From an uncultured Ellagibacter sp. (lineage in GTDB: Bacteria; Actinomycetota; Coriobacteriia; Coriobacteriales; Eggerthellaceae), in the NCBI RefSeq assembly GCF_934643285.1, contig NZ_CAKUBT010000017.1, forward strand, positions 1-37,696: 37,696 bases of DNA, read 5' to 3'. Of this stretch, positions 31,988 through 37,696 are shown piece by piece. Both the position numbers and the translations under genes were made by a program. How positions within the stretch are numbered: position 1 is the first letter of the stretch; the number at the start of each line of letters is the position of its first letter. The notes below the pieces were generated by a model. It saw only the letters and a program-made list of their open reading frames with translations. It had not been told where the DNA came from and made no database searches.

Positions 31988-32938
31988 CTATTGGACGTTC
32001 GAATCGGAGGCGAGCTGCGACATGAGCCTCTCCATGCCGGCGCTCGAGGGCGCTTCGGAATTCCCGTCACGCCCCTCGACAAGCGTCGCGCCGACGACCG
32101 CCACCAAGATGACGCCCGCGCCAACCCATCCGCCAATCGAGAGGAACTCGCCCAGAAGCGCCATGGAGAACAGCGCCGTGAACACCGGCTCGCCGGTAAG
32201 AAGGAGCGAAACCGTTGAAGAAGGAAGGCCCGTGAGCGCGACGTTTTGGAGCGCGAAGGTGACGCATGTGCTCAGAATCGCGAGGAAGACGATAACACCC
32301 CAGGCCGCAGGCTCGATCGTCGCAATATCGACAACGGGCTCGGCCGCGAGCGCCGCAACGAGCGACAGCACAAACGCCGCGAGGATCTGCGTCCCCGCGA
32401 TCGTCGGGGCAGACAGCATCTCGAGGCCCTTCTCCCCGAACACGAGCGATCCAGCGATGGCAACCGAAGAAAGCAACGAGAGCGCCTCGCCCGCGCCGAA
32501 CGAGAACGAGCCGCCGTTGCAGCACAGAAGGTACAGCCCGCCGACGACCGCCACCTGGAAGGGAATCATCGCGCGGGGGTAGCGCACGCGGCGTACGACC
32601 TGGGCAATGAACGGGGCAAACACCACGGGAAGCGCCACGAGGAACCCCACATTGGTCGCCGTCGTCACATCGAGCGCCAGGTTGCACGCGATGTAGCCGA
32701 CCGCCAAACACACAGCAGCGGGAGCCCAATCGACAAGCTTGGCCCCGCGCAGCTCGCGCACCATGCGCGGGCCGAAGATAAGCGCGAACACGGCGAGCGC
32801 CAAACCAAAGCGCAGAACCATGCACCACAGCGGCGTCGCGCTTTCGTAGGCGAACTTCGTGATGACGTTGCCGAGCCCGAAGATGACGGTTTGCACGACG
32901 ACGCAAAGCACGAACGGGCTTCTGCTCCCCTGCTGCAT
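31988..32938 (-). CDS. EamA/DMT-family transporter
   Basis: This protein of about 316 residues has ten predicted membrane helices in two EamA repeats, as in drug/metabolite transporters of the RhaT/YdcZ type. The first repeat starts SPFVLCVVVQTVIFGLGN and the second around APTIAGTQILAAFVLSLV; the EamA motif near LTGLPSSTVSLLLTGEPVFTA is clear. The C-terminal 30 residues are hydrophilic. I choose the ATG at 32938 because AGGGA lies eight bases upstream; ATGs at 32944 and 32980 are possible. The gene is divergent from a LysR regulator with palindromic sites between them, so LysR probably controls it. The substrate is unknown; family members export amino acids or other metabolites. Confidence 0.88.
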   Translation of the reverse strand: MQQGSRSPFVLCVVVQTVIFGLGNVITKFAYESATPLWCMVLRFGLALAVFALIFGPRMVRELRGAKLVDWAPAAVCLAVGYIACNLALDVTTATNVGFLVALPVVFAPFIAQVVRRVRYPRAMIPFQVAVVGGLYLLCCNGGSFSFGAGEALSLLSSVAIAGSLVFGEKGLEMLSAPTIAGTQILAAFVLSLVAALAAEPVVDIATIEPAAWGVIVFLAILSTCVTFALQNVALTGLPSSTVSLLLTGEPVFTALFSMALLGEFLSIGGWVGAGVILVAVVGATLVEGRDGNSEAPSSAGMERLMSQLASDSNVQ

Positions 32939-33051
32939 TTTCATCGTCCCTACCCCGCTTTTCCCGCTCGCGCACGGCATGGCACGCGGCCGTCGAATTC
33001 GAATTCCACCACAGAACGCAGCGCGACGTTATGTCACCTGACGCGATGTCG

Positions 33052-33080
33052 ATGGTAGGGTATGGATACATCCAAGTAAA
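33052..33080 (-). promoter_or_regulatory. Probable EamA gene promoter
   Basis: On the minus strand TTTACT (33075-33080) and TACCAT (33052-33057) are 17 bases apart. The -35 lies inside the first 13-bp palindrome, so a regulator bound there would affect this promoter. Confidence 0.5.
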
Positions 33081-33116
33081 ACTTGTATTTCTTTCGAATG
33101 ATTCAAGATATACTTG
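33073..33116. promoter_or_regulatory. Paired 13-bp palindromes, probable LysR-regulator sites
   Basis: CAAGTAAAACTTG (33073-33085) and CAAGATATACTTG (33104-33116) share CAAG/CTTG arms and are centred 31 bp apart, close to three helical turns, in the region between the divergent EamA and LysR genes. LysR proteins bind paired sites of this kind in such positions. The second overlaps a TATACT that could be the lysR -10. Confidence 0.6.
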
Positions 33117-33151
33117 TTTAACGAGTTCAAACCCCATTCTTAGGACGGTTG

Positions 33152-34057
33152 ATGCGAAACCAGAAATACGAAGCGTTCCTGGAAGCGGCGCGAACGGGCA
33201 GCTTCAAGCAAGCCGCGAGCGAGCTTGGGTACACGCAGGCGGGCGTCAGCTACCTTGCGAACGCGCTCGAAAAAGAACTGGGAGTTCGCCTGTTCGTGCG
33301 CGAGCACGGCGGCGTCCGGCTCACCTCAGAAGGGAGCGCGCTTCTCCCGTGGATTCAGGAAGTGTGCGCGAGCGAGCGCAGGCTCGAGGCGCATCTTGCG
33401 GACTTGAAGCAGCTGGAAGAAGGGTCGCTTCATATCGTCGCGTTCACGAGCACGCTCACGCAATGGCTGCCGCAGATAACGAAGCGCTTCGCCGAGGCGC
33501 ACCCGCATATCGATCTTCGCATCACCTGCTACGATGACCAGGCACAACTTGAACACATCGTGGAAAGCGGGCAGGCGGATGTCGGATTCGTGGCGCTGCC
33601 CGTGAAGCGCCCGCTCGAAATGGAGCTGCTCGTGCGCGACCCGCTTCTCGTTGCCGTCGCCCCCGACAGCCCCTTCGCGTCGCGCAAACGCTTCCCCAAG
33701 AAGGCGCTTGCGAGCGAACCGTACATCAAGCTTGATTCGGGCGAGTATTCCGAGATGGACCGCCTGTTCCGCGTGAACGGCGTCGAGCCGCGCGTGAGGT
33801 TTTCCATCGTGAGCGACTATGCCGCGATGGGGATGGTATCGGCAGGGCTCGGATACAGCGTGCTTTCGGGGCTCGTGCTGCGAAACGCCCCATTCGACCT
33901 GGTCGCGCTTCCTGCGGAGGTTCCCGCCTATCGCGAAATCGCGCTCGCGCAGAAATCAAGCGAGACGGCATCGGGCACCGCGCGGGCCTTCGTCGAGTGC
34001 ACGAAAGACTGGATCCGCGAGGCCTACAAAAGCGAACCCGAGGCGCTGCTGCTTTAG
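33152..34057 (+). CDS. LysR-family transcriptional regulator
   Basis: This 301-residue regulator has an N-terminal winged helix-turn-helix (FLEAARTGSFKQAASELGYTQAGVSYLANALEKELG split across residues about 9-44) and a two-lobed ligand-binding domain from about 88 (LHIVAFTSTLTQWLPQI). The ATG at 33152 has AGGA six bases upstream; a TTG immediately before it is in frame but less likely. LysR proteins usually sense a small molecule and regulate a divergent target, here the EamA transporter, and their own gene. The ligand cannot be deduced. The neighbour on the 3' side is convergent. Confidence 0.92.
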   Translation: MRNQKYEAFLEAARTGSFKQAASELGYTQAGVSYLANALEKELGVRLFVREHGGVRLTSEGSALLPWIQEVCASERRLEAHLADLKQLEEGSLHIVAFTSTLTQWLPQITKRFAEAHPHIDLRITCYDDQAQLEHIVESGQADVGFVALPVKRPLEMELLVRDPLLVAVAPDSPFASRKRFPKKALASEPYIKLDSGEYSEMDRLFRVNGVEPRVRFSIVSDYAAMGMVSAGLGYSVLSGLVLRNAPFDLVALPAEVPAYREIALAQKSSETASGTARAFVECTKDWIREAYKSEPEALLL

Positions 34058-34118
34058 TGTGGCCCATCCCACAATCCGTCGCAAGTCAGCATGGCGGACG
34101 CAGCGCACGCCGCCCGTA

Positions 34119-34135
34119 CTCATTCGCCAAATGAG
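34119..34135. terminator. Weak bidirectional hairpin between lysR and the HAD gene
   Basis: CTCATT (34119-34124) pairs with AATGAG (34130-34135) with a 5-base loop in the 98-base convergent gap. No T tract; low support. Confidence 0.25.
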
Positions 34136-34155
34136 CGCCCTCCGCCTCTCCGGCG

Positions 34156-34812
34156 CTACTTCCCCACCGCTATCGGAACAAGCTCAGAAAGCGTGGTGAT
34201 CGCGTAGTCGGGGTGCTCTGCCAGGAGTTCCTCGCAGGCAAACATGCCCCAGAGCGCGGCGACCGTCACGCAGCCGGCGCCCCGTCCCGCCTGCAAATCG
34301 TAGGGGCTGTCGCCGATGTAGATGCACTCATCAGGCGAAACGCCGAATAGCTCGCAACCGTGCAGCACCGGCGCCGGGTCGGGCTTGTGCGCGGGGAACG
34401 TATCGGGCGCGACGAGGAAGTCGAAGTACCCCTCGATCCCCGTGCTCTCCATGGCGCGGCGGGCGTTCCCGCTGCGCTTCGACGTGACGATGCCGAGCGG
34501 AAGCCCCGCCGCCGCAAGCTTCCCGAGCACCGCCGTCGTGTCGGGAAACGACCTGATGAGCTGCGAGTGCACGCGATCGTTGTGCTCGAGGTAGGTGTCG
34601 AAGAGTCTATCGTGCACCTCCTGGCTGCCGCAGGCCCAGTCCCACATCTGCACCGTGAGCGGCTGGCCGATCTTCGCGCGCAGTTCCTCGTCGGGAATGT
34701 CGCGCCCTAACACCGTCTTCGTCGCATAGCGAAACGACGCCAGGATGAGCGCCTCGGTATCGACTAACGTGCCGTCCAAGTCGAACAAGACAGCTTTAAC
34801 GGAAGAGGCCAT
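34156..34812 (-). CDS. HAD-superfamily phosphatase (PpaX/Gph-like)
   Basis: This 218-residue HAD hydrolase contains the four motifs: nucleophile FDLDGTLVDTE with Asp11 and Asp13, motif II in GIVTSKRSG, the motif III lysine in HKPDPAP, and motif IV YIGDSPYDLQAG. The helical cap between motifs I and II (class C1) is typical of phosphoglycolate phosphatase (Gph) and pyrophosphatase PpaX; these cannot be told apart from sequence alone. The start is taken at the ATG at 34812; a TTG twelve bases upstream is in frame. The ribosome site is weak. A structured stretch of about 250 bases separates it from proS on the same strand. Confidence 0.88.
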   Translation of the reverse strand: MASSVKAVLFDLDGTLVDTEALILASFRYATKTVLGRDIPDEELRAKIGQPLTVQMWDWACGSQEVHDRLFDTYLEHNDRVHSQLIRSFPDTTAVLGKLAAAGLPLGIVTSKRSGNARRAMESTGIEGYFDFLVAPDTFPAHKPDPAPVLHGCELFGVSPDECIYIGDSPYDLQAGRGAGCVTVAALWGMFACEELLAEHPDYAITTLSELVPIAVGK

Positions 34813-34914
34813 GCAGTAGTCCAATCGATGAGGATGCGAGATATTTGGAGGGAAAGATAAAAGAACCCCCCAGGTCGAACCGTGAAATTCAACAGGTCTC
34901 CAAGGAGTCAGCGA

Positions 34915-35015
34915 GAAGCGCCCTGGCGAGTGCAGATGCCCCGAGAATCCGAGGAAGCGTACTTAAAGTACACGACGAGGATTCGCAGGGAGCAGCTGCG
35001 CCGTCAGGGCGCTTC
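34915..35015 (-). ncRNA. Nested inverted-repeat element, candidate structured RNA
   Basis: GAAGCGCCCTG (34915-34925) is perfectly complementary to CAGGGCGCTTC (35005-35015). Inside it lie, in nested order, GCAG/CTGC (34932-34935, 34996-34999), CCC/GGG (near 34939-34942 and 34988-34990), GAATCC/GGATTC (34945-34950, 34979-34984) and GTACTT/AAGTAC (34959-34964, 34966-34971). This gives one long, nearly symmetric stem-loop in the proS to HAD-gene interval. It does not match any RNA family I can recognise. It may belong to the proS 3' end or the HAD gene leader. Confidence 0.45.
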
Positions 35016-35028
35016 GCAGCGTCGGCAA

Positions 35029-35056
35029 GTTCCGCGGGCCGACAGGTCCGCGGAAC
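35029..35056 (-). terminator. GC-rich hairpin directly after proS
   Basis: GTTCCGCGG (35029-35037) pairs with CCGCGGAAC (35048-35056), starting four bases past the proS stop. No T tract follows on the minus strand. Confidence 0.45.
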
Positions 35057-35060
35057 CCTC

Positions 35061-36808
35061 CTATTCGAAGATGCCTGCGAAAGCGCCCAGGCCAGAGGGG
35101 TGCTTGCGAGCATTGCGCTTCGCGAAGCGCAGCAGCTCGGCAATGGTGGAAAGCGAGACGTCCTTCTTCTGGCCCGTGCGGCGCAGCTTCACTTCCACAT
35201 TGCCCTCAGCCAGACCGCGCTTGCCGATGACCACCTGCAGCGGCCAGCCGATAAGGTCGGCGTCCGCGAACTTCACGCCGGCGCGCTCCTTGCGGTCGTC
35301 GATGACCACGTCGAAGCCGAAATCGGCAATCTCGCTCGCGAGCTTCTCAGCCGCGGGCTGCACCTCGTCGTCTCCAACCGTAAGCGGGATAATGCACACG
35401 TGAGCAGGCGCGACGTTGAACGGCCACTGGATGCCGTTCTCGTCGTTGTGCTGCTCGACGATGGCAGCCACCGTGCGGGAGACGCCCACGCCGTAGCAGC
35501 CCATGATGAACGGGTGCTCCACGCCGTCCTCGTCGTGGAAGGTGGCGCCCATGGTCTCGGAGTAGCGGGTGCCCAGCTGGAACACCTGGGAAACCTCGAT
35601 ACCGCGGGAACCCGAAAGCGGCAGGCCGCAGTCGGGGCAGCAGTCACCGGGCTTCACGACGCACAGGTCGGCCCATTCGTCCACCGTGAAATCGCGGCCC
35701 TCTTCGGCGCCCACGTAGTGGTAGTCGTCCTCATTCGCGCCGACAACCCAATGGCTGACGCCCTTCAAGCTGCGAGCAGCGATGATGTGCGCACCCTCGG
35801 GCAGGCCGACCGGACCCATCGAGCCCTTGCGCAAGCCGAAGGATTCCATTTCCTCGTCGGTGAGCAGCTCAAACCCAGGAACAGCGCGCTCGGCCTTGAT
35901 CTCGTTGAGCTCGTGGTCGCCAGGGACGAACATCACGACGAGCTTGCCCTCGGCATCCTTGCCGGAGAGCGCCTTTACCGTGGAGCTTTCGGGAATGCCG
36001 AGGAACTCCGCGAGCTCCTCGATCGTGCGGACGCCCGGGGTGTGGATCTTCTTAAGCTCGGTGGCCTCGTATTCCGTCGGGCGGGCCAGGCACTCGCCAG
36101 CCTCGGTGTTCGCAGCATAACCGCAGGTGCAGTGCACAAGCTCGGCCTCGCCCGCCGGGGCAAGCGCCATGAACTCGGTCGTCACCTTGCCACCGATCTG
36201 GCCGCCATCGGCCTCGACGGGGCGGTAATCCAGGCCGCAGCGATCGCAGATCGTGCCGTAGGCGCGGCTCATGTCGTCGTAGGTTTCCTGCAGCGATTCC
36301 TGCGTCGCGTGGAAGGAATACGCGTCCTTCATAATGAACTCGCGGCTGCGGAACAGGCCCAGGCGCGGGCGGATCTCGTCGCGGAACTTCACCTGAATCT
36401 GGTAGAGCGTGCAGGGAAGCTCCTTGTAGGAACGCAGCTCGTTGCGGATGAGCGACGTGATGAGCTCCTCGTGGGTGGGCCCGAGGCAGAAGCCGTGATC
36501 GTGACGGTCGACGAGGCGCATGAGCTCGGGGCCGTAGTCGTCCCAGCGGCCGGACTCGTGCCACAGCTCCGCCGGCTGCAGTGCCGGCATCATGATTTCC
36601 TGCGCGCCGATCTTGTCCATTTCCTCGCGCACGATGTTCTCGACCTTCGAGAGCACCTTGTAGCCAAGCGGCAGGAAGGTGTACACGCCCGAAGCGGTCT
36701 TGCGGATCATGCCCGCGCGAAGCATCAGCTTGTGGCTCGCGATTTCCGCGTCCGCGGGGTCTTCCTTCAGCGTCGGAGCATAGAGCTTGCTCATTCGCAT
36801 AACTTCAC

Positions 36809-36812
<4 letters not shown>
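35061..36812 (-). CDS. proS: Prolyl-tRNA synthetase (bacterial type with editing domain)
   Basis: This 583-residue class II enzyme charges tRNA-Pro with proline. Class II motif 1 surrounds FLPLGYKVLSKVENIVREEM, motif 2 is in FRDEIRPRLGLFRSREFIMKD, and motif 3 lies in MGCYGVGVSRTVAAIVEQ. The INS editing domain sits between motifs 2 and 3 (about residues 220-400), followed by the anticodon-binding domain. CxC and CxxC pairs (ICDRCG, CTCGY, CCPDCG) occur in the central part. The ATG at 36812 overlaps the ispG stop (ATGA) and has AGGA five bases before it, which decides the start; a longer in-frame reading would run into ispG. Translation is probably coupled to ispG. Confidence 0.96.

Positions 36813-37696
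<884 letters not shown>

Noticed and set aside
34861..34905. A tRNA-like T-arm (GGTTCGA on the minus strand near 34875)
   Set aside because: The flanking bases do not form a T stem, and no acceptor, D or anticodon arm can be drawn.

Overview
The window is a high-GC, densely packed chromosomal segment made almost entirely of core and housekeeping genes. Several features suggest an actinobacterial lineage, most likely Coriobacteriia (Eggerthella/Slackia/Adlercreutzia-like): the GC-rich codon choice, the acidic coiled-coil insertion in RNA polymerase beta', a short Ppx/GppA protein, an Ada-AlkA type repair protein and RecJ carrying a helicase. This is inference from gene content; no rRNA or other marker gene is present to settle it. 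I see no tRNA, rRNA, CRISPR array, prophage or intact insertion sequence.

Layout. 1-3332 (minus, runs off the left edge): RecJ nuclease fused to a RecQ-like helicase. 3586-7239 (plus): polyphosphate pair ppx/gppA and ppk1, closed by a strong terminator. 7490-10369 (minus): a cytoplasmic leucine-rich-repeat protein, glmM (cell-wall precursor) and hisE (histidine). 10606-18558 (minus): rpoB-rpoC, with an unusually long beta' C-terminus. 19015-23087 (plus): a YfhO-type GT-C membrane protein overlapping a CsbB/GtrB-type polyprenyl-phosphate glycosyltransferase. 23226-24530 (minus): yacP/rae1 and rlmB. 24821-27109 (minus): a triple-fusion alkylation repair protein (Ada Zn/AraC - AlkA - Ogt). 27682-31765 (minus): a DEAD-box RNA helicase, an ABC1/UbiB kinase-like protein and a phasin-like protein. 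31988-34057: an EamA-type transporter divergent from a LysR regulator. 34156-37696 (minus): a HAD phosphatase, proS and ispG (runs off the right edge).

How the genes work together. Most units are small functional pairs: ppx/ppk1 (polyphosphate turnover), yfhO with the GT2 (probable glycosylation of a wall polymer through a lipid-linked sugar), yacP with rlmB (ribosome and mRNA metabolism), phasin with UbiB, lysR with the EamA transporter, and ispG overlapping proS by four bases. rpoBC stands alone, without rplJL upstream or rpsLG downstream.

No defence island or mobile system is visible. The most unusual features are domain architectures: RecJ-helicase; Ada-AlkA-Ogt with an altered zinc-ligand spacing and a possible internal start; a helix-hairpin-helix domain resembling the RpoA C-terminal domain at the end of RpoC; and a lysine-rich loop in PPK. 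Several non-coding elements also deserve attention: paired 13-bp palindromes between lysR and eamA, paired 19-bp palindromes behind eamA, and a nested structured element between proS and the HAD gene.
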